From CABZJG01 sp902512685 (GTDB lineage Bacteria; Pseudomonadota; Alphaproteobacteria; Rhodobacterales; Rhodobacteraceae), in NCBI GenBank assembly GCA_051201605.1, contig CP179201.1, positions 3,720,001 to 3,784,000 of the forward strand: DNA of 64,000 nt, in the 5' to 3' direction. The position numbers and the translations under genes are program-made. Position 1 is the stretch's first letter. Each line of letters starts with the position of its first letter. Below, piece by piece: positions 35,142 to 43,516 of the stretch. The notes under the pieces are model-generated. The model saw only the letters and a program-made list of their open reading frames with translations, was not told the DNA's origin and ran no database searches.

Positions 35142-35217
35142 GCCGGTATAGCTCAGGTGGTAGAGCACCTGTTTCGTAAATAGGTTGTCGGCGGTTCGAA
35201 TCCGTCTACCGGCACCA
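35142..35217 (+). tRNA. tRNA-Thr (anticodon CGT)
   Basis: A 76-nt cloverleaf with encoded CCA. The acceptor stem GCCGGTA pairs with TACCGGC. The D arm is AGCTCAGGTGGTAGAGC. The anticodon stem CCTGT/ATAGG encloses loop TTCGTAA with anticodon CGT. The T arm is GGCGGTTCGAATCCGTC. It decodes ACG. No integrase or duplicated 3' end was seen next to it, so there is no sign of use as an attachment site here. Confidence 0.96.
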
Positions 35218-35441
35218 CCTATAGTTAGACAAAGTAAAACAACTGTACTTTAATCATCTGAAAACACTTTCTTAATCGCGATGCTGCCTTGTGCAGGTTT
35301 GTCAGAGTGTTAGCCCGACCACAACGGTTAGCATTATTACCCCTTCTTCGTGAAAGAAGAGAGAAAATAGTATAAGCAGTTTAGGTAAACTCGAAAAGTT
35401 CCCCAAAGAAGTTTCCGTAGATAGCCTTATAAAATGATTAC

Positions 35442-35504
35442 ACTGATTGCACTGATTGCACTGATTGCACTGATTGCACTGATTGCACTGATTGTACTGA
35501 TTAG
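35442..35504 (+). repeat. 9-bp tandem repeat (actgattgc)n in a 503-bp gene-poor region
   Basis: Seven consecutive 9-bp units, five perfect (actgattgc) and the last two altered (actgattgt, actgattag). It lies in the 35218-35720 stretch after tRNA-Thr, which holds no other convincing gene. Since the unit is a multiple of three, it reads as Leu-Ile-Ala repeats inside a 25-codon open frame from ATG 35434 to TAG 35511, without a good ribosome site. Slippage probably created the array. Confidence 0.85.
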
Positions 35505-35720
35505 CAGTTAGGGTTGGAGAATAGGATCAATACCACACCATGGCATTCTTCTTGAGATGCAATAGCCTCAACAACCCTCGCCATTCCCCTGACTGCATAG
35601 CATCGAAACCTGCCATTACTTCAAAGCAATCTCTTCAGACTTGCGTCGGTTGAGGCCCATATCTGGTCCTCCGTCTCCTCACTAGAAGCTTAGATTAATT
35701 CAAAGGGGCTGGATCAAGTT

Positions 35721-36011
35721 TTAAACAGATATGTCAATTACATTGTGTTGGTTTTGACGCTCAACTGATCGACCAAATCGGTTATAGGATTCGAGAATAT
35801 TTAATTCCTGTACTTCTTTATAGTTCTCATGGTGTTTTTCTAAGCTTATAACCGTTGCACTCTGCTGCAAATTTAAGTTTTGTTGTTTTGATGGTAGAGT
35901 ATTTTGAGCTATGTTGACCTGCTCAGCAGGGATATTTGAAGGAATTACTTTGGAAAATGCAGGTGGCAAATTTTGAGTGTAAGGGTTCGTGTTAAGTATA
36001 TTAACTGACAT
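35721..36011 (-). CDS. Hypothetical 96-residue protein
   Basis: A polar, Asn/Gln-rich protein (begins MSVNILNTNPYTQNLPPAF) of unknown family. The start is ATG 36011, with AAGGGAG nine bases upstream; an in-frame TTG at 36017 is less good. It has no signal peptide, membrane segment or known motif. A possible helix runs through SLEKHHENYKEVQELNILESYNR. It stands alone, with long non-coding stretches on both sides. The ribosome site is the main evidence that it is real. Confidence 0.5.
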   Translation of the reverse strand: MSVNILNTNPYTQNLPPAFSKVIPSNIPAEQVNIAQNTLPSKQQNLNLQQSATVISLEKHHENYKEVQELNILESYNRFGRSVERQNQHNVIDISV

Positions 36012-36444
36012 AACCAATCACTCCCTTCTTGGCCGCCTTGGGGGTCTTGTCCCGTAAAGCACCTTTGAGATAGATTGAACGCCTGTTACTAATATTAGTT
36101 TATTGGCTATACAAAACCAGCCATTCATCAGCCTACATTTTTTGACGCTGCTTTTAGTTTGGTGCCTAGTGTAATCACCATATAAATACCCATAAGATCC
36201 TGCATTGATTTAAATCAAATTACCCGTTTTCAGACACCTACCGCCATTCAGTTGAGGCTCAATCTCAAGAGCAAGCCGCAATATATCTTCATATTTAAAG
36301 ATCTTTCGGGCAATTAGCTTTCCTCCTTAAGAGAGTTATACAGAATGAGTGGAACTGTCTTAGGAAACAAATGCTGGGGCTTATGCTGAAGACCCAGATA
36401 AAGTTCAACCATCGATTGGGATAGTTAAGGTAATAAAAATCATA
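36012..36444. other. 433-bp region without a convincing gene
   Basis: Contains the leader of the minus-strand hypothetical gene at its left end and AT-rich sequence elsewhere. A good AAGGAGGA (complement of 36321-36328) precedes a TTG on the minus strand, but only 21 codons follow, so I do not call a gene. No terminator or repeat of note is visible. Confidence 0.5.
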
Positions 36445-37041
36445 TTATTTTGAATTTTTGATCAAGCCCTGATCCAAAAGATACTTTCGCATTTTATTAA
36501 CCTTATTTTTGGGAACCATACCTGTGCTCAGATAGTTACCCTCAATTTTTGCGCAATGACGTGGGATCATCGCCTCCATAACCTTTTCAAGTCGCAGCCT
36601 AATCACCATTTCAGTGCGTAGCTCAAGCAGTTCTTCGCCGGAAAACTTTCCAATCAGCAAGGCCCCGGTACTAGATTTTCTATCAGCCCACTTATCAATA
36701 CCTAGATCAGTATGATGCATGATTGCGAGATTTTGAAACTGAACCGCGCGCATTGCATTATATACAGCATCTTCAGTATCATGTTCTTTAATTTTAGCTT
36801 GGGTTTGCTGTGCGTGCAAAACTGCCAATCCCGCATAATGAAATACTGTTCGCTCTTCACGACCATCTTGGATTGCTAAGGCATAATCTTTATACCCGCA
36901 GTCCTTTAATATATTGGAACATTTGGCAATTATATCCGTTAAATCAGTGTCGACATTCCAATTCGGAGAAAGGCTTATTGAGTCGCCCTCAATAACCTTT
37001 GCCTTGATAATTGGTTCATTTTCATCATCTGAATTAATCAT
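36445..37041 (-). CDS. Hypothetical 198-residue cytoplasmic protein
   Basis: I do not recognise the family. The protein is mainly helical, with no signal peptide or membrane segment. It has a His-rich middle (AGLAVLHAQQTQAKIKEHD, then LAIMHHTDLGIDKWADRK) and a basic C-terminus (VPKNKVNKMRKYLLDQGLIKNSK) that could contact nucleic acid. It ends in plain non-coding DNA. The start codon is 42 bp from the end of hemY, which reads the same way, so the two could share a transcript. Coding is supported by length and normal composition. Confidence 0.65.
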   Translation of the reverse strand: MINSDDENEPIIKAKVIEGDSISLSPNWNVDTDLTDIIAKCSNILKDCGYKDYALAIQDGREERTVFHYAGLAVLHAQQTQAKIKEHDTEDAVYNAMRAVQFQNLAIMHHTDLGIDKWADRKSSTGALLIGKFSGEELLELRTEMVIRLRLEKVMEAMIPRHCAKIEGNYLSTGMVPKNKVNKMRKYLLDQGLIKNSK

Positions 37042-37083
37042 TTCCAGGGTCTCTCATAATAGCTTTGGCTTCAGATGCTGCCC

Positions 37084-38571
37084 TTATATTTTATGATCTG
37101 CCGGGCTCGGGTCTTTTTCATCTATTTCCTCTTTTGCATCGCGCTCGATATAGTCCACTGGTCGTGAAACCTCACCGTTTGCACGCTTTCCAACTAAAAG
37201 AGGAAGCATTTCCAGATGCGTTGAAGAGCTGAATGTGGTCGCGGGAGGTTCTTTCCAGGACATAGTGTCGAAGGCTTCGCAACTCGGGCAGACGGGGTCC
37301 CATTCAGATTGGGCCGTTTGACAATTTTCGCAAACCCATTGTGGACCTCTTTGGGCACTTAGCGCTTTGGCAAGCCATGCGCGTACTGCGTGATCCTCTC
37401 CTCCTTCGCCGCGTTCAATAGCGGCCATAATTGTAAGAATATGGGCATCAGGTTCCTGATCCAATAGCGTGCCCAAAGCGCGCCGTGCCCCTGGAAAATC
37501 CTCTGCCACCAAATGCAATTCAGCCAGTGCCAATTTTGTTTCACGGTGTTCTGGTGCAAGTTTGCTTAGCACTTCAAACCGTTTTAACCGCTCTAAAGGC
37601 GTTTCATCCGGGGTTATTTCGCAGAACACAGCTGCCAAATCTGGGTGTGGTTGGGACCCCCAGGCTTTTTTGATAACCCGCAGTGCGTATTTATTCTTGT
37701 CTTGTTCGATATAACTCCGGGCAGCCATCACAGCTGCCGGAACTAGATCGGGGGATAATCTATTAGATTCTATTGCTGCCTCACGCGCCTCGATTGTTTG
37801 TCCATCATCTAGAATTCCTCGCGCTTGTGACAGGGCTAAAACCGCATCACGACGTTTATGCACATCGCGCGGCAAACTGCCGTGCTTTAACTTCGCGTTC
37901 AGCGTTTTTCGCGCACCCCGCCAATCTTGGGATCGTGCTTGTAACGATAGCAGGATATCTTGCATTTCTTCATGCTTGGGCTTTATCGAAAACGCTTTTT
38001 CTGCCAATTTTAATGCAACCCCGGTTTCGCCATCTTCCAATCGTTGTTTTAAAATGCCGCGAATACCAACAAATCGGGTCTGTTGATCCGTGATTAAGGT
38101 TTTATAAATCTCAGACGCTTTTTGTCGGTCGCCGGACATTTCCGCAGCTTGAGCAGCCAATAGGTTGGTCAGAGCCGGTTTTTTCAGATATCTTTCAGCT
38201 TTAGACGCTTTTGACATTGCAAGACCTCCCTCACCTGAGGCCAATGCCAACATACCTTCTGAAAAGGCTTGATATCCCTTGCGTTCACGGCTTCGAAAAA
38301 AATATCGCGATACGGCCGTTTCATCCCCATTAATAAATCGCAATATTGCCACCAGCAGGGTGAATAATTTTAGCACCAACCACACGGCAACACTTAAAAT
38401 ACAAATAAAAATTACCGTTTGTAGCGGGCTAATCGTGTACTCAGTGCCGGCAATTGTTGTCTGCACATCCCCAATAATAATATTCTCGGCGTCCATCAAA
38501 TAGGTGATGCCCATAGCCAAGGCCGCAACCAGCGCCAGAAAAACAAGAATTTTAAATAAAGAAAGCAACAT
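37084..38571 (-). CDS. hemY: HemY-like tetratricopeptide membrane protein
   Basis: A 495-residue inner-membrane protein. Two N-terminal hydrophobic segments (about 4-25 and 46-72) match the HemY_N domain, followed by a cytoplasmic or periplasmic TPR-like helical repeat region (about 110-400). Near the C-terminus is a zinc-ribbon-like CENCQTAQSEWDPVCPSC. In Alphaproteobacteria this gene follows hemD and the mitofilin-like gene, as here (9-bp gap). It is not an oxidase; its role near tetrapyrrole synthesis is poorly understood. Confidence 0.9.
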   Translation of the reverse strand: MLLSLFKILVFLALVAALAMGITYLMDAENIIIGDVQTTIAGTEYTISPLQTVIFICILSVAVWLVLKLFTLLVAILRFINGDETAVSRYFFRSRERKGYQAFSEGMLALASGEGGLAMSKASKAERYLKKPALTNLLAAQAAEMSGDRQKASEIYKTLITDQQTRFVGIRGILKQRLEDGETGVALKLAEKAFSIKPKHEEMQDILLSLQARSQDWRGARKTLNAKLKHGSLPRDVHKRRDAVLALSQARGILDDGQTIEAREAAIESNRLSPDLVPAAVMAARSYIEQDKNKYALRVIKKAWGSQPHPDLAAVFCEITPDETPLERLKRFEVLSKLAPEHRETKLALAELHLVAEDFPGARRALGTLLDQEPDAHILTIMAAIERGEGGEDHAVRAWLAKALSAQRGPQWVCENCQTAQSEWDPVCPSCEAFDTMSWKEPPATTFSSSTHLEMLPLLVGKRANGEVSRPVDYIERDAKEEIDEKDPSPADHKI

Positions 38572-38580
38572 CTAAGCGCC

Positions 38581-39840
38581 CTATTTTTCTATTTGTGCCA
38601 TTATTGTGTCTATATAAGCAACCACTGCAAGACGTTCCTCGGCTTGGGAAATCCAGTCACCCATTTGGGTTCGTGCAGCTAAATCAAGCGAATCAAGTTC
38701 TGACAACGCGTCTGCCAGTTTATCATCTTTCACCGCAGCTTCGGCGCGTGACAGTATTGCATCGGCAGACATACCTTCCCTAGGCATAACTGAACGGGCC
38801 TTGAGTTGCGTTTTTAAATAATTTGTAAAAGTTTTTGCCTGTGCTTCCTTTCCCTCTGAACGGGTAGAATTTAGGGCCATTCGCGCCACAATTGGGAATT
38901 GTTCGACTAATTTCTCTTTGGTAACAAAACCGGTCTTTGCATATTTATGTAAAAGATCAGGGGCTTTCAAATTACTAGCAGCTTCATAATCTACAAGTAC
39001 TTCTGCATAGTTATCTCCACTTTTTATAGCTGAAGAAAGTCTGGCAACTACTGAAAATATCCGTGCTTCATGAGCCGTCTGTTTCGCCAAGGTCTCTTTT
39101 TCCTCAGCTTCCTGCATGACTGCCTGCACCTGCTCTCTTTGAAGCGTCAGTGTTCTCTGCAAAGCCTCGAGTTCCTTGCTGTGCTTTTCAAGAATATCCT
39201 CCGGAACTGCCTTTGTCACAGGGCGTTGTTCTAAACTATCTATACGCTTTGAAAGCTTTGAAACCTGCAAGTTTACACTCTCAATTTCAGTGAGGGCTCG
39301 ATTTATTTCATCACCCAAAAGCTCTGTTTTTTCTGATGTATTATTGTTTCCAGCGCGTAAAATATACAACTCCAACTTGGATTGAACATTAGATAATTTT
39401 TTTTCAAGCTCTAAAATTAGTCCTTTTTGCTCCGAAATATTAACGCTCAAATCTGGTTGCTCTTCATTGGGCGAAGTTGATGATATCAAAACACCATATT
39501 TATATAAGCCAATTGCAGCCCCAAATCCGATAGCGACAGATAAAATCCCGCCAGCAATTAAAACGGTCATATTGGCACGATTAGGTGTGGCTTTTTGAGA
39601 ATATACTGTCTGTTTTTGATCCTGAGTTTGCCGCTCAAGCTCAAGTATATCGTCTTTTGAAACATCTATAATCTCTGGGTTTTTATCACCCTGAAGGTTG
39701 GCTTTTTGCTCAACCTCATCAACACCGCCATTACTCTGCTGATCGATCTTCGAAACTTTCTCTTTTTTAGACCGCTTTTTTACAGGCGTTTTTTGTTTTT
39801 CTGCTTCTATATTTTTTGTACTATCTTCTTTTTTCGTCAT
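38581..39840 (-). CDS. Mitofilin/Mic60-like inner-membrane protein (COG4223 type)
   Basis: A 419-residue protein with a highly charged cytoplasmic N-terminus (KKRSKKEK, then acidic), a single membrane segment near 95-115 (MTVLIAGGILSVAIGFGAAIGLY), a long coiled coil (about 130-260) and a helical C-terminal domain like mitochondrial Mic60. Alphaproteobacterial Mic60 shapes intracytoplasmic membranes and cristae-like structures. It lies between hemD and hemY, which is its usual alphaproteobacterial context. The family call rests on architecture and context more than on motifs. Confidence 0.82.
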   Translation of the reverse strand: MTKKEDSTKNIEAEKQKTPVKKRSKKEKVSKIDQQSNGGVDEVEQKANLQGDKNPEIIDVSKDDILELERQTQDQKQTVYSQKATPNRANMTVLIAGGILSVAIGFGAAIGLYKYGVLISSTSPNEEQPDLSVNISEQKGLILELEKKLSNVQSKLELYILRAGNNNTSEKTELLGDEINRALTEIESVNLQVSKLSKRIDSLEQRPVTKAVPEDILEKHSKELEALQRTLTLQREQVQAVMQEAEEKETLAKQTAHEARIFSVVARLSSAIKSGDNYAEVLVDYEAASNLKAPDLLHKYAKTGFVTKEKLVEQFPIVARMALNSTRSEGKEAQAKTFTNYLKTQLKARSVMPREGMSADAILSRAEAAVKDDKLADALSELDSLDLAARTQMGDWISQAEERLAVVAYIDTIMAQIEK

Positions 39841-39881
39841 CTAAGACCTCGTTGATCGCAGATAAAACCTTATGTGTTAGT

Positions 39882-40631
39882 TTAATGGTGCTTTGCCAGC
39901 GGCTCAAGCAAGTTCGCATCTCTTAATAACCGCACAACGCTTTGTTGCATTGCTTTTTGATCCGGCGATTTGGCAATACTGCAATTTATATCGGGGGTTT
40001 TGGCAAATACTTGGGCAATAGATTGGCTCATTGCAACAATATAAGTCTGTGTGGAAGGCTGTATCTGCTTCAGAAACAACTCAGCTGTTCGCGGCGAAAA
40101 GATAGGAACAATAACTGGTATTTTTGCACTAAATAGCTGCTTGGCCTTTTCATTGAGAGTTTTTTCAATTTGGTCGTAGACGACGGCCGTATCACATGGG
40201 CGTCCCATATCAGACAATCGTTGAGCAATTCTTCCCCGACTATGAACGCCTCGTACATGAACCATACGGCCCTTAGTGGGACCACTTTCGATTAAATCTA
40301 TCAAGTCCGTTGAATCCCCTCCTGCAGAAATCGCGGAAAACCCGATCTGCCGCGCTGCTTCAGCCGTCGTATCGCCAACGCAAAAACAATGACACCCATC
40401 CGCAATCGTTGAAGCGGAAAATCGCTCAACAGCGTTAGGTGAGGTAAATATCACTCCTGCGTACTGGCTCAATTCTGGTAATTCTCCTGTCGGAGCAATC
40501 GCAAGAACAGGGCTTATGACAATATTCAACCCGGGACATTCATTTAAAAGTTCTGCGGCAAAGCGCTCTGCAGCGGCGCGCGGCCGCGTTATCAATACAG
40601 AAGGCAACTGAGCAGTGGGATTGTTTGTCAT
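39882..40631 (-). CDS. hemD: Uroporphyrinogen-III synthase
   Basis: HemD cyclises hydroxymethylbilane with ring-D inversion to uroporphyrinogen III, the precursor of haem, sirohaem and cobalamin. The 249-residue protein begins at ATG 40631 (MTNNPTAQLPSVLITRPRAAAERF); the longer open frame upstream runs into the divergent tsaD leader. Family motifs are weak, as usual: ITRPRAAAERFAAEL, VIFTSPNAVERF, CVGDTTAEAARQIGF and VPIFSPRTAELFLKQI. Its position before the mitofilin-like and hemY genes and divergent from tsaD agrees with other Alphaproteobacteria. Confidence 0.88.
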   Translation of the reverse strand: MTNNPTAQLPSVLITRPRAAAERFAAELLNECPGLNIVISPVLAIAPTGELPELSQYAGVIFTSPNAVERFSASTIADGCHCFCVGDTTAEAARQIGFSAISAGGDSTDLIDLIESGPTKGRMVHVRGVHSRGRIAQRLSDMGRPCDTAVVYDQIEKTLNEKAKQLFSAKIPVIVPIFSPRTAELFLKQIQPSTQTYIVAMSQSIAQVFAKTPDINCSIAKSPDQKAMQQSVVRLLRDANLLEPLAKHH

Positions 40632-40667
40632 GCTCTGGGATGCTACCTGCCTTAGACACGTCACACA

Positions 40668-41780
40668 ATGGAAGAAATTATGGTTGCGAGCGGTGGCCTT
40701 TATCTTGGGTTGGAAAGCAGCTGCGACGATAGCGCCGCTGCTATTGTGCAGGTTTTGCCGGGCCAAAAAGCAAAGGTTTTATCTTCGGTTGTTATTGGTC
40801 AGTCAGTTTTGCACAAAGAGTTTGGCGGTGTTGTCCCTGAGGTCGCTGCACGCGCGCATGCTGAGCGAATGGATATATGTGTCACTGATGCTTTAGCGCA
40901 AGCCGAAAAGACCCTAAAAGATGTCGATGTGATTGGCGTTACCTCTGGCCCAGGCTTGATAGGAGGCGTTTTATCCGGTGTCATGAGCGCCAAGGGGCTG
41001 GCTTTGGGCTTGGGCAAACCCTTGATCGGTGTCAATCACCTTGTTGGTCATGCTTTGACTCCGCGTATGACAGATCAGGTAGGCTACCCTTACCTCATGC
41101 TATTGGCTTCTGGCGGGCATTGCCAATTTCTAATTGTAAAATCTGCGCAAGAGTTTCACCGATTGGGCGGAACCATTGATGATGCCCCAGGTGAAGCCTT
41201 TGACAAGGTTGCTCGATTACTGGGACTGCGGCAACCCGGCGGACCCGAAGTGGAAAAAAAAGCTCAAGGCGGCGACCCAAATCATTTTCGTTTTCCCAGG
41301 CCTTTGCTTGATCGCCCCGGATGTGATTTGTCATTTTCGGGCTTAAAGACGGCGGTTTTACGGGCCCGTGATAGCATGCTTGAAGATCAGGGCGGACTTT
41401 ATGATCAAGACCGCAGCGACTTTTGCGCCAGTTTTCAGACCGCTGTGGCGGATGTTTTGGTGGAAAAGTCGGGGCGTGCCGTTGAGCAGTATTCACGCCT
41501 GAACCCACATAAACCAACCTTAGCTGTTGCGGGGGGTGTTGCAGCAAATTCTGAAATCCGAAGGCGATTAAAACAACTTGCCGCTGATCTAAATTTAACC
41601 TTTGTCGCACCGCCGTTAAAATTCTGCACTGATAACGCCGCAATGATTGCCTATGCTGCTGCTGAACTTGATCAGCTTGGTGTCTGTCACGATATGACTT
41701 TATCTGCTCGGCCTAGATGGCCTTTGGACGAAAAACAGTCGGCGCTTTTAGGCAGTGGCAAAAAGGGAGCTAAAGCATGA
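40668..41780 (+). CDS. tsaD: tRNA N6-adenosine threonylcarbamoyltransferase
   Basis: TsaD transfers the threonylcarbamoyl group to A37 of ANN-decoding tRNAs, with TsaB and TsaE. The 370-residue ASKHA-fold protein has GLESSCDDSAAAIV at the N-terminus, the VPEVAARAHAERMD segment, iron/zinc ligands H124 and H128 (NHLVGHAL), SGGHCQ, and the late VAGGVAANSEIR and CTDNAAMIAYAA motifs. The ATG at 40668 is used; ATG 40680, preceded by ggaag, is an alternative. It overlaps gpsA by four bases. Confidence 0.95.
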   Translation: MEEIMVASGGLYLGLESSCDDSAAAIVQVLPGQKAKVLSSVVIGQSVLHKEFGGVVPEVAARAHAERMDICVTDALAQAEKTLKDVDVIGVTSGPGLIGGVLSGVMSAKGLALGLGKPLIGVNHLVGHALTPRMTDQVGYPYLMLLASGGHCQFLIVKSAQEFHRLGGTIDDAPGEAFDKVARLLGLRQPGGPEVEKKAQGGDPNHFRFPRPLLDRPGCDLSFSGLKTAVLRARDSMLEDQGGLYDQDRSDFCASFQTAVADVLVEKSGRAVEQYSRLNPHKPTLAVAGGVAANSEIRRRLKQLAADLNLTFVAPPLKFCTDNAAMIAYAAAELDQLGVCHDMTLSARPRWPLDEKQSALLGSGKKGAKA

Positions 41781-42742
41781 CTTTCACGGTGCTGGGTGCT
41801 GGCGCATTTGGATCAGCTTTGGCTATTGCACTGGCACAAGGCGGAAAAGATGTGATCTTGTGGGGACGCAACAGCGATCACATGCGTTTGATGCAATCTT
41901 CAAGACAAAACCAAAAACACCTAGGCGATGCACAATTTCCAGCCTCATTGTGCGCAACTGACAATCTAAGAGAGGCCTGTCAAAAGGAAGTGATTTTCCT
42001 TGCGGTTCCGATGCAACAGCTTTCAGAACTTCTGTCAAAAATTGAAACTGATTTGGACGCTAAAGTGCTCGTTGCCTGCTGTAAGGGCATTGATTTAATT
42101 ACGGCGCAAGGACCAACAGGAATAATCAAACAGCAGGCTCCTAAAGCTGAGGCCGCAATACTGACCGGTCCGAGTTTTGCTTCTGACATAGCAAAAGGAT
42201 TGCCAACAGCCCTGACGCTTGCTTGTGCATCAACTGAAGTTGGCAAGACAATCCAACATGAAATTGCAACCGATGCATTACGGATTTACCGAAGCGAAGA
42301 TGTAAGCGGAGCCGAGTTAGGAGGCGCACTAAAAAATGTCGTGGCGATTGCCTGCGGTATTGCAATTGGTGCTGGGCTTGGGGACAGTGCTCGCGCCGCT
42401 TTAATGACCCGCGGATATTCGGAAATGTGCCGGATGGCACTGGAATTAAATGCAAAACCCGAAACTCTGTCGGGTTTGTCTGGCCTTGGTGATTTAAGCC
42501 TGACATGCATGTCGGATGGATCTAGAAATTATCGGTTTGGACATGCACTCGGCAGTGGTCATCAACAGGATGAGACACAAACTGTTGAAGGTAAATCAAC
42601 AGCTCAGGCAGCGGTAAAGCTGGCTCAAAAATTGGGTCTAGATATGCCGATCACCAAAGCTGTAGATGATTTGGTTTCAGGCCGAATTGACGTCGCTCAG
42701 GCAACCCGTATGTTAATGTCTAGACCGCAAAAGGAAGAATAA
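41777..42742 (+). CDS. gpsA: Glycerol-3-phosphate dehydrogenase [NAD(P)+]
   Basis: GpsA reduces dihydroxyacetone phosphate to sn-glycerol-3-phosphate for phospholipid synthesis. The 321-residue cytoplasmic enzyme has the Rossmann motif VLGAGAFGSALAIALAQGG at the start, WGRNSDH, the FLAVPMQQL and ACCKGID segments, GPSFASDIAKGLPTA, the catalytic Lys region GGALKNVVAIACGIA and the C-terminal GLSGLGDLSLTCMSD. It overlaps tsaD by four bases and is followed directly by a YciI-type gene, as one operon. Confidence 0.95.
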   Translation: MTFTVLGAGAFGSALAIALAQGGKDVILWGRNSDHMRLMQSSRQNQKHLGDAQFPASLCATDNLREACQKEVIFLAVPMQQLSELLSKIETDLDAKVLVACCKGIDLITAQGPTGIIKQQAPKAEAAILTGPSFASDIAKGLPTALTLACASTEVGKTIQHEIATDALRIYRSEDVSGAELGGALKNVVAIACGIAIGAGLGDSARAALMTRGYSEMCRMALELNAKPETLSGLSGLGDLSLTCMSDGSRNYRFGHALGSGHQQDETQTVEGKSTAQAAVKLAQKLGLDMPITKAVDDLVSGRIDVAQATRMLMSRPQKEE

Positions 42743-43012
42743 ATGCTTGTTGCTCTTATCGCCCACGACAAAGCCAATCACTTGGATGTAAGGACAGAAA
42801 ATAGGGCCGCTCATCTGGAATATATCAAAAACTCGGGCAATGTTTCCCAAGCAGGTCCTTTCTTGGATGAAAACGGGGAAATGATTGGGTCTTTGATCGT
42901 GCTAGAGGTGGATAGCTTTTCCGACGCACAAAACTGGGCGCAAAACGACCCCTATGCCAAAGCCAGTCTTTTTGAAAGTGTTCGCTTGATACATTGGAAT
43001 AAAGTGATTTAA
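42743..43012 (+). CDS. YciI-family protein
   Basis: An 89-residue ferredoxin-like-fold protein. The YciI pattern is visible: VALIAHDKANHLDVRTENRAAH near the start, then an acidic GPFLDENGEMIGSLIVLEVDS and the FSDAQNWAQNDPYAKASLFESVRLIHWN tail. The conserved His and Asp of the family are present. It follows gpsA with no gap and precedes the EVE gene by three bases. The precise reaction is unknown; homologues are small putative dehalogenase- or hydrolase-like proteins. Confidence 0.88.
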   Translation: MLVALIAHDKANHLDVRTENRAAHLEYIKNSGNVSQAGPFLDENGEMIGSLIVLEVDSFSDAQNWAQNDPYAKASLFESVRLIHWNKVI

Positions 43013-43015
43013 GCG

Positions 43016-43429
43016 ATGCAGTATTGGCTATTCAAATCTGAGCCCAACACTTGGAGCTGGGAGGATCAGGTCGCAAAAGGTAGCGCTGGCGAAGAGTGGG
43101 ATGGCGTTCGCAATTATCAGGCACGCAATTTTATGCGGCAAATGCAAATCGGTGATCAGGGGTTTTTTTACCATTCATTAAAACAAAAATCTGTTGTTGG
43201 AATTGTCGAAGTTATTGCCACAGCCCATCCCGACAGCACCACGGATGATCCACGCTGGGAATGCGTCGATATCAAAGCGGTAAAATCAGTATCACAGCCG
43301 GTTAGCCTTTCACAGATTAAAGAATGCATTTATTTGGCTGATATGGTTTTGATAAAAAACTCGAGGTTATCCGTGCAACCGGTGACCTACCAGCAATGGG
43401 CCATTATCTGTGAAATGGCAGGCGTTTAA
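43016..43429 (+). CDS. EVE-domain protein
   Basis: A 137-residue PUA-like EVE domain, thought to bind modified bases in nucleic acid. Typical parts are the N-terminal YWLFKSEPNTWSWEDQ, the WDGVRNYQARNFMR pocket region, GDQGFFYHS and VGIVEVIATAHPD. The length is that of a single-domain EVE protein. It is the last gene of the tsaD-gpsA-yciI operon, an arrangement common in Alphaproteobacteria. Confidence 0.92.
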   Translation: MQYWLFKSEPNTWSWEDQVAKGSAGEEWDGVRNYQARNFMRQMQIGDQGFFYHSLKQKSVVGIVEVIATAHPDSTTDDPRWECVDIKAVKSVSQPVSLSQIKECIYLADMVLIKNSRLSVQPVTYQQWAIICEMAGV

Positions 43430-43516
43430 CCCGGCAATTGCTGGTCGACAGATCAGGTTTGAACATCCCAATGTGCTTGGTGCAACAATGGTATTGCCCC
43501 AAACTATACGCTTATC

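Noticed and set aside
35142..35720. tRNA-Thr as an integration site for a genomic island
   Set aside because: No integrase gene and no duplicate of the tRNA 3' end was found in the window; the neighbouring genes are ordinary.
36251..36328. Strong AAGGAGGA on the minus strand followed by a TTG start
   Set aside because: Only 21 codons follow before a stop, and no recognisable peptide results; kept as a note in the intergenic entry.
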